Shown here piece by piece: positions 44,298 to 52,805 of a stretch of 54,896 bases of DNA. Source of the DNA: Sphaerospermopsis aphanizomenoides BCCUSP55 (GTDB lineage Bacteria; Cyanobacteriota; Cyanobacteriia; Cyanobacteriales; Nostocaceae). Position numbers and translations under genes: made by a program. How positions within the stretch are numbered: position 1 is the first letter of the stretch; every line of letters begins with the position of its first letter. The notes under the pieces are model-generated. The model was given only the letters and a program-made list of their open reading frames with translations. It was not told where the DNA came from and did no database searches. The stretch covers positions 1 to 54,896 of the forward strand of contig NZ_LUFH02000025.1 of the NCBI RefSeq assembly GCF_001586785.1, given 5' to 3'.

Positions 44298-44495
44298 ATG
44301 AATTTACTGCGGATTAGAATGCACCACCTAATCGAGCAAATAGCCGATGAGGAATTGCAAGCTGTTTGGGAAGTTGTCCAAGCCTTGCATTTTGACTCTT
44401 ATACGCTTAAAGCTATAGAAGAAGTTAAGCAAACGCAGCATCCGTGGGACATACTAACACATGATGAGGCCATACGACTATTGATGTTCCTGTAA
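44298..44495 (+). CDS. small protein, probable antitoxin of a RelE-like pair
   Basis: 65 residues from the ATG at 44298 (a GTG at 44277 adds seven residues). It is a helical, acidic protein (MHHLIEQIADEELQAVWEVVQALHFD) with a DILTHDEAIRLL end. I cannot assign a named antitoxin family; a similar helix-start (IEQLPDEELQAVWEVLQ-like) is common among short cyanobacterial antitoxins. It precedes a RelE/ParE-like gene by 38 bases, which is the main argument. Confidence 0.55.
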   Translation: MNLLRIRMHHLIEQIADEELQAVWEVVQALHFDSYTLKAIEEVKQTQHPWDILTHDEAIRLLMFL

Positions 44496-44533
44496 ATCAA
44501 ATATAAAAATTAGCAAAAAATGGGTGAGTAAGA

Positions 44534-44794
44534 GTGAATTTGGAAGTGCGCTATGCTAGGTCTTTTTTAGTAGACCTCAAAAGTTTAGAACCTGTTGCTT
44601 ATGAACGGGTGTATGATTTTGTCTTTGTTGAGTGTGCTGCCCAAAAATGGCAATTGCATAGTCTTCCAGAATTGCGACAGCTTGATGATGATGGGATTTT
44701 TTATCGTTTTACCTTAGATAATTATTTAATAGGTGTAGAAATTACAGGGGAAATAGTTAAATTTTTGTGTGTCATTCCTATGCCAGATGTTTGA
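44534..44794 (+). CDS. RelE/ParE-type toxin-like protein
   Basis: 86 residues starting with GTG at 44534. MNLEVRYARSFLVDLKSLEPVAYERVYDFVF is a RelE-type beta strand and helix pair, and the end YRFTLDNYLIGVEITGEIVKFLCVIP is the family's antiparallel sheet. RelE proteins cut mRNA on the ribosome and ParE proteins inhibit gyrase; the catalytic set cannot be told by eye, and the usual Arg near the C-terminus (as in LLRVxHR) is replaced by FLCVIPM, so activity may be weakened. Confidence 0.65.
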   Translation: MNLEVRYARSFLVDLKSLEPVAYERVYDFVFVECAAQKWQLHSLPELRQLDDDGIFYRFTLDNYLIGVEITGEIVKFLCVIPMPDV

Positions 44795-44800
44795 GTCATC

Positions 44801-44962
44801 AACAGGGTGTAGGGGGTAGGGTATAGGGTGTAGGGAAGACTGGGGGGAGCAACGCGAGCGTTTTGAAAAGACGGGGCTTGTATCCCAAAGGTGGTCAGTG
44901 AGTCTGTCGAACTGTTGTTGGGGCTGTCTGGAAACTCTACACCCCACACCCCATACCCTGTT
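44801..44962. repeat. element with inverted AACAGGGT ends
   Basis: AACAGGGTGTAGGGG at 44801 faces ACCCCATACCCTGTT ending at 44962, enclosing about 130 bases without coding capacity. The ends also contain GTAGGG heptamers, so a chance structure of oppositely oriented tandem repeats is possible. It fills most of the gap between the toxin-like gene and pgi. Confidence 0.5.
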
Positions 44963-45060
44963 ACCTTCTTCCTCAAAGTAAACTGTATAAGACAAAGCAG
45001 GGATCGCCAGAACCATACATTAAACTGGAGTTTGACAACTTTATATTAGAGATTTCCATA

Positions 45061-46647
45061 ATGGATGCTAGGGCGCTTTGGCAAAGATACCAAGATTGGT
45101 TATATTTCCACCCAGGATTAGAACTGTATCTGGATGTAAGCCGGATGCGGTTTGATGATGCTTTCGTGGCATCGTTACAGCCTAAGTTTGACAAGGCGTT
45201 TGCAGATATGGCAGCTTTGGAGAAGGGAGCGATCGCTAACCCCGACGAAAACCGGATGGTAGGTCACTACTGGCTGAGAAATCCCGATTTAGCCCCCTCC
45301 CCAGAACTGACTCAAGAAATTGTTCAAACCTTAGAACAAATCGAAGCTTTTGCTGACCAGGTACACACTGGGGCTGTTCATCCCCCCAAAGAAAGCCGCT
45401 TTACTGATGTTATTTCCATCGGTATTGGCGGTTCGGCTTTGGGTCCCCAGTTTGTTGCTGAAGCCCTTTCCCCAGACTCTCCACCCCTGAACATCCATTT
45501 TATCGACAATACCGACCCCGCAGGTATTGACAGGGTTCTCTCCCTCATTGGTGATAAGCTGGCCACCACCCTGGTATTAGTCATTTCTAAATCTGGTGGT
45601 ACACCCGAACCCCGCAACGGCATGATTGAGGTGAAAAAAGCCTACGCTGCCAAAAATCTCGACTTTTCTAAATATGCAGTTGCCATTACTAGCGCAGGTA
45701 GTAACTTAGATAAAGTTGCGAAATCTGAAGGTTGGTTAGCAACATTCCCCATGTATGACTGGGTGGGAGGACGCACTTCAGAAATGTCCTCTGTAGGGCT
45801 AGTACCTGCCGCTTTACAGGGTATTGATGTTCGCGCCATGTTGGCAGGTGCTAAGGAAATGGACGATGCAACCCGCATCCCCAATCTAAAAAATAACCCA
45901 GCAGCTTTATTAGCCTTGTCTTGGTACTATTCCGGTAACGGTAAAGGCGAAAAAGACATGGTTGTTTTACCCTACAAAGACAGCTTGTTATTATTTAGCC
46001 GTTACCTGCAACAATTGGTGATGGAATCTTTGGGTAAAGAACAAGACCTAGATGGTAAAACCGTGTATCAAGGTATTGCCGTTTATGGTAACAAAGGTTC
46101 TACTGACCAACACGCCTATGTACAACAATTGCGCGAAGGTGTACCTAATTTCTTCGCTACCTTGATTGAAGTATTAGAAGATCGTCAAGGAAAATCTCCA
46201 GAAATTGATCCGGGTGTGACATCTGGTGATTATCTCTGCGGTTTCTTGTTAGGAACTCGTCAAGCATTGTATGAGAATAATCGTGATTCCATTACAGTCA
46301 CTATTCCCCAAGTTAATCCCCGCACCGTTGGCGCGTTAATTGCATTATATGAACGGGCTGTAGGATTTTATGCCAGTTTGGTAAATATCAATGCTTATCA
46401 CCAACCAGGAGTAGAAGCCGGTAAAAAAGCAGCCGCCGCAATTCTTGATTTACAACAAAAAGTAATGACAGTATTGCAAACAGAAAAGAAAGCACTTTCT
46501 ATTTCTGAAGTTGCTGATAAAGCTGGTGCTGCTGAACAAGTAGAAGCCATTTACAAAATTCTCCGTCATCTCCATGCTAATAATCGCGGTGTGGTGTTAA
46601 CTGGTGATTTAGCTAAACCAGGAAGTTTAACTGTTTCTCTCGGTTAA
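45061..46647 (+). CDS. pgi: glucose-6-phosphate isomerase
   Basis: 528 residues, the cyanobacterial form. Family segments: [14 protein letters not shown] (about 120-133), the phosphate-binding [13 protein letters not shown] (about 180), [15 protein letters not shown] (about 238) and the Glu and His active-site regions near [18 protein letters not shown] (about 345). It interconverts glucose 6-phosphate and fructose 6-phosphate, linking glycogen breakdown, the oxidative pentose phosphate route and glycolysis. It has its own terminator-like hairpin downstream. Confidence 0.95.
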   Translation: MDARALWQRYQDWLYFHPGLELYLDVSRMRFDDAFVASLQPKFDKAFADMAALEKGAIANPDENRMVGHYWLRNPDLAPSPELTQEIVQTLEQIEAFADQVHTGAVHPPKESRFTDVISIGIGGSALGPQFVAEALSPDSPPLNIHFIDNTDPAGIDRVLSLIGDKLATTLVLVISKSGGTPEPRNGMIEVKKAYAAKNLDFSKYAVAITSAGSNLDKVAKSEGWLATFPMYDWVGGRTSEMSSVGLVPAALQGIDVRAMLAGAKEMDDATRIPNLKNNPAALLALSWYYSGNGKGEKDMVVLPYKDSLLLFSRYLQQLVMESLGKEQDLDGKTVYQGIAVYGNKGSTDQHAYVQQLREGVPNFFATLIEVLEDRQGKSPEIDPGVTSGDYLCGFLLGTRQALYENNRDSITVTIPQVNPRTVGALIALYERAVGFYASLVNINAYHQPGVEAGKKAAAAILDLQQKVMTVLQTEKKALSISEVADKAGAAEQVEAIYKILRHLHANNRGVVLTGDLAKPGSLTVSLG

Positions 46648-46671
46648 AAACAATTATCTTTGTTAATTATT

Positions 46672-46714
46672 AAATCCTCGATTTCTTCACGAAGTCGGGG
46701 ATTTAAATTTTTTA
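46672..46714 (+). terminator. intrinsic terminator of pgi
   Basis: AAATCCTCGA (46672-46681) pairs with TCGGGGATTT (46695-46704), including one G-U pair, followed after AAA by TTTTTT. The remaining part to 46993 holds a few ACGCAAAG units, CTTTTGC heptamers and no gene. Confidence 0.7.
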
Positions 46715-46993
46715 ATCTCACGCAAAGACGCAAAGTAAGAAACACTAGATAGTTATGCTTAGGAATTTAATTTAATTTAATTTTAAAAAAATGATCTAGG
46801 GTGATTTGGGCAACAAAAGATAATAAGCAAATCGGTGTGAAAAAACAGAGGTATATAACAAAATGTAAACTTGCTAAAAGTCTCTTCCCTCTTGCCTTTT
46901 GCCTTTTGCCTCTTGCCTTGCCATAATGACAATTTTCAACGTCAACCTACTTATGTTACAATTATCTGAGTTTGAATAATTGAGTTAAAAACT

Positions 46994-47311
46994 ATGACAC
47001 AATTAACATCACAACAACCAAGAAGAAGAGGTCGAATTTTTCCTGAATTGACCTTATCACCGGAAGAATTAGCAAAACGTGAAGCAGAAAGAGATGCCTT
47101 TCATCAGCGTTGTTGGGCAATTTTTGAGCGTGTCCGTCCAGAATTAATGAAAGAACATTATAACTGGTATATTGCTGTAGAACCAGATAGCGGTGATTAT
47201 TTCATTGATCAGGATATGGAAGTTGCTAGTCGGAAAGCACGAGACAAACATCCTAATGTAATACACTTTCTATTTCGGATCAATGAAACAGGAGTAACGG
47301 GAAGAATATGA
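46994..47311 (+). CDS. small DUF5678-like protein, module copy 1
   Basis: 105 residues. The N-terminus is basic and proline-containing (MTQLTSQQPRRRGRIFPEL), then helical (LSPEELAKREAERDAFHQ), and the C-terminal half has a beta-hairpin-helix pattern (WYIAVEPDSGDYFIDQDMEVASRKARDKHP, about 57-86) reminiscent of DUF5678. Its TGA overlaps the ATG of the protease-like gene (ATGA), so translation is coupled. A copy of the same pair follows directly. Function is unknown; an inhibitor, partner or substrate of the protease-like protein is conceivable. Confidence 0.75.
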   Translation: MTQLTSQQPRRRGRIFPELTLSPEELAKREAERDAFHQRCWAIFERVRPELMKEHYNWYIAVEPDSGDYFIDQDMEVASRKARDKHPNVIHFLFRINETGVTGRI

Positions 47312-47670
47312 TCCAGGGCTATTTTGGTGATGAGGGGCAGTTATTCTTTGAAGTTGAATTAATTACAAATGATGGCTTCAACTTGCCTGTTGATGCTTTG
47401 TTAGATACTGGCTTCACAGGCTTTATGGCTATTAATAAACAAGATTTAGATGCTTTGAATTGGCAATTTATTAGTGAACAAAGAATGCGAACTGCACAAG
47501 GAATAAAGGTTTTTGATATTTATTCTGGTAAAGTGGTTTTGGATAATCAAGAATATGAAATTCCTGTTTATGCTGGAGATCAATTAACGGAGATTTTATT
47601 GGGTTCGCGGTGGTTAGAGTTTTTACCATTGGTGGTGAATTTTCCCGCAGGTATTTTGAATTTAGGGTAA
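47308..47670 (+). CDS. retropepsin-like aspartyl protease, module copy 1
   Basis: 120 residues. The aspartic protease motif is VDALLDTGFTGFMAI (about 27-41, catalytic Asp in DTG), and the C-terminal ILLGSRWLEFLPLVVNF resembles the hydrophobic-hydrophobic-Gly psi-loop of retroviral-type (clan AA) proteases. One DTG per chain means it would work as a dimer. It begins within the stop codon of the preceding small gene. Small soluble proteases of this type are widespread in cyanobacteria, with unknown targets. Confidence 0.8.
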   Translation: MIQGYFGDEGQLFFEVELITNDGFNLPVDALLDTGFTGFMAINKQDLDALNWQFISEQRMRTAQGIKVFDIYSGKVVLDNQEYEIPVYAGDQLTEILLGSRWLEFLPLVVNFPAGILNLG

Positions 47671-47713
47671 TTTTTTGATACAATTAATATAGTTAAAATT
47701 GGAGTTAAAAACC

Positions 47714-48031
47714 ATGACACAACTCACACCAAAACCACCCAGAAGAAGAGGTCGAATTTTTCCTGAATTGACTTTATCACCGGAAGAATTAGCTAGACGT
47801 AAAGCCGAAGATGAACTATTTTATCAACGTTGTTGGGCGATTTTTGAAAAATTGCTTCCTGAGTTGATAAAAAATAATTATGGATGGTATATTGCTATCG
47901 AACCAGATAGCGGTGATTATTTTGTTGATCAGGATAAGGAAACTGCTAGTAAGAAAGCTAGAGAGAAACATCCTAATGTGATACATTTTTTATTTGGCAT
48001 CAATGAAACCGGAGTAACTGGTAGAATATGA
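47714..48031 (+). CDS. small DUF5678-like protein, module copy 2
   Basis: 105 residues from the ATG at 47714 (an in-frame ATG-like start at 47699 adds five). It aligns without gaps to copy 1, with roughly 77% identity by eye. The most constant parts are PRRRGRIFPELTLSPEELA, QRCWAIFE, EPDSGDYF and KHPNVIHFLF; the most variable is the helix at 28-50. The leader GAGTTAAAAAC before the ATG is also duplicated. It ends in an ATGA overlap with the second protease-like gene. Confidence 0.75.
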   Translation: MTQLTPKPPRRRGRIFPELTLSPEELARRKAEDELFYQRCWAIFEKLLPELIKNNYGWYIAIEPDSGDYFVDQDKETASKKAREKHPNVIHFLFGINETGVTGRI

Positions 48032-48390
48032 TAAATGGTTATTTTGGTGATAAGGGGCGGTTATTGTTTGAAGTTGAATTAATTACTGCTGATGGTTTAA
48101 ATCTGCCTGTGGATGCTTTGTTTGATACTGGTTTCACAGGCTTTATGGCTATCAATAAACAAGATTTACAAGGTCTAAATTGGTCATTTATATCTAAGGA
48201 AAAGCTACGCACTGCACAGGGAGAGTCAAGATTTGATATTTATTTAGGTAAGGTAATTTTGGATAACCAAGAGTATGAAATTCCTGTTTATGCTGGAGAT
48301 GAGTTAACGGAAATTTTGTTGGGTTCTGCGTGGTTGGAATTTTTGCCTTTGGTGGTGAATTTTCCAGCGGGTGTTTTAACTTTGGGATAG
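48028..48390 (+). CDS. retropepsin-like aspartyl protease, module copy 2
   Basis: 120 residues, same length as copy 1 and mostly identical: FDTGFTGFMAINKQDL and NQEYEIPVYAGDELTEILLGS are kept, including the catalytic Asp. Changes cluster at 47-70 (SFISKEKLRTAQGESRF), which would lie near the substrate side if the fold is retropepsin-like (inference). Both copies seem functional, so the duplication may have allowed different targets or partners. Confidence 0.8.
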   Translation: MINGYFGDKGRLLFEVELITADGLNLPVDALFDTGFTGFMAINKQDLQGLNWSFISKEKLRTAQGESRFDIYLGKVILDNQEYEIPVYAGDELTEILLGSAWLEFLPLVVNFPAGVLTLG

Positions 48391-48444
48391 GTTTTAGAAA
48401 CGAACCACTCCAGACGCAGAGAACGCAGAGAGAAGAGTTTATTT

Positions 48445-49845
48445 TTAATTTATTGGTAAGTCTTGTAAATAATAAAAACTATCTTTTTTCCAATAATCTG
48501 CTTTAATTCTTCCTAAGTAACCGGTTAATGGTGATGATAGTTCTATAAGAATGTCGTATAATTCTTTTTCTTCTAAATTTTGAAGTGGATGTTCATAAAG
48601 ATATGCTATGCGAAGTTCACCAACTTTAGCGTCTTTAGTACCTGTTTTTTCTAGATGTTTTTTGACGAGTTGAATAATGTGCGATCGCAATTTTATTTCT
48701 TTTTCTATTTTTTCTATATATTCGTTAATTTTATAGTCTATTTGTCCTGGTTCTAAGTATTCTTTTAATTCAATTAAATTTATTGCACCTGGATATTTTG
48801 CTTTTAGTTCTACTAATTTTTGTAATGTCATAGCTTTAATAATACTGGTTTTAGATATTTTCGCAGATTTTTCGAGAGATTGTTTGAGTTGTTTGGTAGG
48901 TTCACCAGGTCCAATAATTAACCGTACTGCTTGCAGATAATTTTCTTGCAGATGTCTTTTACCAATTCTATCTAATTCTTCTACTGCACGATCTGGAATG
49001 CTTCTACCTGCTTTACATTCGCAAACTAAAGGATAAGGTTGTGAACAATATAAGTCTAAACCTCCTGCACCTCCTTTATAAGCATTTTCTACTTTGAATC
49101 CTAAAAATTCCAAACTTTTACGGGATATGTTTTCAAAGTCTGTACCTGCTTGATAATTGCTTTTTTTCTCTTCAAATTCTATACTTCTATCTCCTAAAGA
49201 TGCTATGGTTTGAATCCAAGCTAAATCAGAATTTAGTGTATTTGCAGTTGGTTCGCTACTCCAACCTAAAAATACGTTGATGTCATTTTCTAATTGCTGT
49301 GCTGCTGGGTTATTTTTAGCTATTTGTGATAATAAATTATGTAATTCTTCCAGTTCAGGGTGTAGAGGAGGTTGGCGGTTTTCTAGTTGTTGTTTACGTT
49401 GATTAAATACGTAATCACTTAATACAGGTTTTGTTTCAGATACAGAAATGTTATTAGGTAAAGGTGCAAATTTTCCTACTTTTTCTTGAATGTTGTGAAT
49501 AGCTGGAATTTCATAAGGTTTATCTAAATGATAAACTCGTAAATAGGCTAGGAAGAAATGGGGACGGTTTTGTAATATTTCCTCAAATAATTCTTGTTTC
49601 CAGATTGTTAGTTGAGATAAAATATCTAATTCTTCTCTCTTATATATACGTTCGCAAAATTCACATCTAGCCCATGCTTTAATTAAAGTATTATTTGTAG
49701 ATATTCCTAAAGGATACAAACTAAAAGTTTCACCTATATGTAGAAATATAGACGGTATAGCTACAATCATTCTACCTTGTATTAAGGCTTCAACATCTGA
49801 GCCAGGTAAAACCATAGCGCGATGAATTATAATGTGTTCATACAT
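48445..49845 (-). CDS. PD-(D/E)XK nuclease protein with DUF1802-like N-terminus
   Basis: 466 residues. The N-terminal part (1-115) resembles DUF1802 (FSLYPLG, WARCEFCERI with a CxxC, LTIWKQELFEEILQNRPHFFLAYLRVYHL; weak, by eye). The centre (about 225-310) is a Mrr-like restriction endonuclease fold: DFENISRKSLEFLGFKVE, GGAGGLDLYC (Asp) and LVCECKAGRS (ExK, about 265-272), all catalytic residues present. The C-terminal 120 residues are helical and end in a winged-helix-like segment (YLGRIKADYWKKDSFYYLQ). It is the last gene of a three-gene operon, 18 bases after the ATPase gene. Role: DNA cleavage, perhaps in defence (inference). Confidence 0.7.
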   Translation of the reverse strand: MYEHIIIHRAMVLPGSDVEALIQGRMIVAIPSIFLHIGETFSLYPLGISTNNTLIKAWARCEFCERIYKREELDILSQLTIWKQELFEEILQNRPHFFLAYLRVYHLDKPYEIPAIHNIQEKVGKFAPLPNNISVSETKPVLSDYVFNQRKQQLENRQPPLHPELEELHNLLSQIAKNNPAAQQLENDINVFLGWSSEPTANTLNSDLAWIQTIASLGDRSIEFEEKKSNYQAGTDFENISRKSLEFLGFKVENAYKGGAGGLDLYCSQPYPLVCECKAGRSIPDRAVEELDRIGKRHLQENYLQAVRLIIGPGEPTKQLKQSLEKSAKISKTSIIKAMTLQKLVELKAKYPGAINLIELKEYLEPGQIDYKINEYIEKIEKEIKLRSHIIQLVKKHLEKTGTKDAKVGELRIAYLYEHPLQNLEEKELYDILIELSSPLTGYLGRIKADYWKKDSFYYLQDLPIN

Positions 49846-49863
49846 GATTTATAAAATCGCTAA

Positions 49864-51861
49864 TTACAAATTGTTAATTTTGAAAAACTCATCTATATCT
49901 TTTTGTATAGAATTATCATCATCTAAAGATATAGTTTGACTATTAGATGAGTTGTTTTTTAAGAGAGCAAATAAATCTCCTGTATCTTCTTCAATGCTAT
50001 TAGCATTAATTACACCAGAAGGATCACTCAATATTTCCAGTAATAAAGGATGTTTAATGATAATATCCTTAGCAAATTCTTTAACTTGTTCACCTTTCAG
50101 ATTATGTAATGTACAGTCTTGATAAACATAATATAAATCTATTAGTGGTTTAATTTCTTCCTCCTTTAAATCTACTTGTTCTCCATTTTGATTTTCTACC
50201 AAAGTTTGTAGCTTGCTATAAGCCAGACAATTTTTATTAATTTTTCTGTTTGCAGAACGAACTAAACAACCTCTCGTTAAACCAAATGTTTCATAGTCTA
50301 TCAATCTTTGTAAACCACCATTAACAGATGTCATGCGAGTATGTTGTAAAACAGCAACTCCAATAGTAAATGATTTACCTTGTTCTTCTCCAAGAATTTT
50401 AAAATTTATCCAATTGTTATTTTTTGCTTTAGGTTTAATATCAACTTCTATACTGTTAATTTTTAATTTATTGAGTTTTTGCCCGGTTGATGTTTCTCCC
50501 TCTAAGATTTCCCCGACTAAAGTCTCAAAAGCAAAACACAAAGCTTTACTAATGAGTTCATTATCATCAAGATAATTCTCATATTCTATTGTACTTTGAT
50601 TTGCTAGAGCTATTTTAAAAAGTTCCGATGGGGGTTTAATTGGGTCATTGATTTTTTCTGCACACCATCTTAATGCTTCCCGTGGTGTGGGTCTGTTTTT
50701 ACCATAATTTCTTAACTCATCTTCAGTAAATGGATAAAGTGGATTTTCAGGATTTAGATTTTTGCTTTCATAAAAATCCCTCATACGAATAGAAACCAAG
50801 TCCACCATAGTATTACTATCAAGGAATTTTAACTCTATTGGTTTACTATTTGTATATGTTGAAATTCTATCTATTACCCCTCCGAACTTCTGGATTTGAA
50901 ATTTTAATGTATCAGGAAACATTACAGTAGTAATGACAATTCCTCTCCCTAAATCTGATAATTGAGGGGTATCATGTAACCGTTTAACTAAATCAGCAAT
51001 AATTTGTGGTGTAGTTAATCCATTTTCATTACAGTCTTTATTTTCTCCTTCATCAAAACAAATAACTACTGTATTATATAAACTAATTAAACTTAACATC
51101 TGCTGAATATTTTTTAGTGCTTCAGCTTCTCTATCTTTCATGTTTCTGATGGTATTTGGTAATCCCATAGCATCTATATGAGATTGTGCAATATCATCTC
51201 CAGCTAACCATTTAATAGCACAAGGAGCATAAGTTTGTGAAAGTGTCCAGAGAATAGCCCTAATTATGTAAACATCTACTTTTGGTTTAGATTTAATTAT
51301 TTGTTGAACTAATAATTCCATTAAGTTTTTGTTGTTAGCAAGACCATTTGTATATATGCTGTCGAATCTGGCTACTAAATTCTTGGGTGTAATAATATTA
51401 GAATTAGGGTTAATAGATTTTAAGGCTTCATTGGCCATTGCAGTCGCTATTTCTTGCCATTTTGTGACATCCTGTTTACCAATATGACAAAGACTGTCTA
51501 CCACAGTTTGTTGGAATTGGTAAGTAATGATATCTAAATCTGTATATTTATTGCCACTAGCATAAATGAATAAAGCGTTGTCTCTTTGTCTAATTTGATG
51601 TCCAATGCGGTGAATAATATGAGTTTTACCTGCCCCCATTTGAGCAGTAATTAAAATAGTGGTTAATTTTTGCTGATTATTTTTTACTAAATCAATTGCT
51701 TGAAAAACAGCATTGGAAGCATGAGCATTTAAGCTAGGAACATCCAGAAATTTTTTCCCAAAAACATCTTGTTCTTTAACGATACTTGTATTGATGAATG
51801 GATTATGACTTTGAATAGCAGCTTTTATTTCTTCAATGGAAGAAAATACAGTGTTGTTCAT
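49864..51861 (-). CDS. P-loop ATPase of an uncharacterised operon
   Basis: 665 residues. Walker A is TAQMGAGKTHIIHRIG at about 70-85 and Walker B is TVVICFDEGE at about 265-274. A sensor-like ITTVMFPDTLKF (about 309) and an arginine-bearing GKNRPTPREALRW (about 388) follow, the layout of AAA+/BrxC- or KAP-like ATPases used as motors or switches. The C-terminal 230 residues are mixed alpha/beta, with GVAVLQHTRMTSVNGGLQRLIDY. I do not recognise the exact family. It lies between a winged-helix-like gene (65-base gap) and a nuclease gene (18-base gap) in one transcription unit. Confidence 0.7.
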   Translation of the reverse strand: MNNTVFSSIEEIKAAIQSHNPFINTSIVKEQDVFGKKFLDVPSLNAHASNAVFQAIDLVKNNQQKLTTILITAQMGAGKTHIIHRIGHQIRQRDNALFIYASGNKYTDLDIITYQFQQTVVDSLCHIGKQDVTKWQEIATAMANEALKSINPNSNIITPKNLVARFDSIYTNGLANNKNLMELLVQQIIKSKPKVDVYIIRAILWTLSQTYAPCAIKWLAGDDIAQSHIDAMGLPNTIRNMKDREAEALKNIQQMLSLISLYNTVVICFDEGENKDCNENGLTTPQIIADLVKRLHDTPQLSDLGRGIVITTVMFPDTLKFQIQKFGGVIDRISTYTNSKPIELKFLDSNTMVDLVSIRMRDFYESKNLNPENPLYPFTEDELRNYGKNRPTPREALRWCAEKINDPIKPPSELFKIALANQSTIEYENYLDDNELISKALCFAFETLVGEILEGETSTGQKLNKLKINSIEVDIKPKAKNNNWINFKILGEEQGKSFTIGVAVLQHTRMTSVNGGLQRLIDYETFGLTRGCLVRSANRKINKNCLAYSKLQTLVENQNGEQVDLKEEEIKPLIDLYYVYQDCTLHNLKGEQVKEFAKDIIIKHPLLLEILSDPSGVINANSIEEDTGDLFALLKNNSSNSQTISLDDDNSIQKDIDEFFKINNL

Positions 51862-51926
51862 AATTTTTGAGAGGGTATTTAATGAATCAATAAATTAGAA
51901 GTGATCAAAGATGAGCAAAAATTGAG

Positions 51927-52586
51927 TTATTGTAACTTTTTAGCATAGTAGCGTAAACCAGCACCAGGGATTGTAAGAGAATCGTCTCTTCTATCAGGAG
52001 TAATATCTGGTATTTCTCCTGTCATCAATTGAAAAATATCCTCTGCTTGCATTTCTAATAACCAATCATTAAATTCTGTGCGACTAACTCGCTCTCCTAT
52101 CTCTCTCCTTATGCGATAAATTTGTACTAAATCATCTAAATTGTGATCCTTGTTTAACTTCTCATAAACATCCAACGCGACAGTTTTAAACTCCTCATAG
52201 GAACTAATAACCCCATCACCTGAAGCAACCGGCGCACTTACCGCAACATCAATACTACTTATCCACCGCAACAACGCATTAGCAGCCCAAGTACCAACAA
52301 TAGTTCCCTCAAACTTAAACTCACCACTACGCAAACCCGCACCCAACACTTCTAAACCAATTGGTGACATGAGAGTATAACCAGTCCGAGAAACATTAAC
52401 CGCCCCCTGCATTTGCAAATCCTCTAAAATCTCCTTATAGTCAGCCATCTTCTGACCCTTAGCCACTATCCGCTTCGTCAATAAACCTTTTTTCACTTCC
52501 TGTTCATTTGCTCCCAAATCCCACAACGCCAGCAGCAAGCGAGTTTTAGCGTAACCCGCCTGTAAATCCTTTGTTTTTGAACTCAT
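51927..52586 (-). CDS. winged-helix-like protein, first gene of the ATPase-nuclease operon
   Basis: 219 residues. Residues 10-75 look like a winged helix (KTRLLLALWDLGANEQEVKKG, YKEILEDLQMQGAVNVSRTGYTLMSPIG), with TY-type strand turns. A second helical and winged part occupies 140-219 (IYRIRREIGERVSRTEFNDWLLEMQAEDIFQLM, ending in a DSLTIPGAGLRYYAKKLQ wing). It may recognise DNA, regulate the operon, or connect the ATPase to DNA. The name of the family is not known to me. The start at 52586 is the first ATG and is preceded by AT-rich sequence. Confidence 0.65.
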   Translation of the reverse strand: MSSKTKDLQAGYAKTRLLLALWDLGANEQEVKKGLLTKRIVAKGQKMADYKEILEDLQMQGAVNVSRTGYTLMSPIGLEVLGAGLRSGEFKFEGTIVGTWAANALLRWISSIDVAVSAPVASGDGVISSYEEFKTVALDVYEKLNKDHNLDDLVQIYRIRREIGERVSRTEFNDWLLEMQAEDIFQLMTGEIPDITPDRRDDSLTIPGAGLRYYAKKLQ

Positions 52587-52805
52587 GATGATGTATGTTA
52601 AATAACTGAAATTATTATAATAATGATTGTTATTTTTATGTCACCACAGCCAAAAAATTGTTTATTTTCTCGATATTGCTTATTAATTGCTCAAATTATC
52701 TACATAAAAAGCAATAGAGAATTTACGTAACTTATAAATTTACTAGTTACTATATATTGAGTATAAAACTGTTACAATAATTGTTTAACCAATTTCGCAA
52801 TTTTT
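52587..52805. other. AT-rich upstream region of the three-gene operon
   Basis: 219 bases, very AT-rich, with no credible gene (a 35-codon frame at 52624-52731 lacks a ribosome binding site). The promoter of the operon should be here on the minus strand; I cannot name its boxes. Confidence 0.5.

Noticed and set aside
44722-45016. Minus-strand open frames between the toxin-like gene and pgi
   Set aside because: Made of repeat-derived peptides (PYTLYPTPYTL) and antisense of the toxin-like gene end.
46994-48390. Duplicated module as a sequencing or assembly duplication
   Set aside because: The copies differ throughout at the base and protein level (about one residue in four), so they are old paralogues, not an assembly error.
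52624-52731. 35-codon open frame upstream of the three-gene operon
   Set aside because: AT-rich, no Shine-Dalgarno, not distinguishable from chance.
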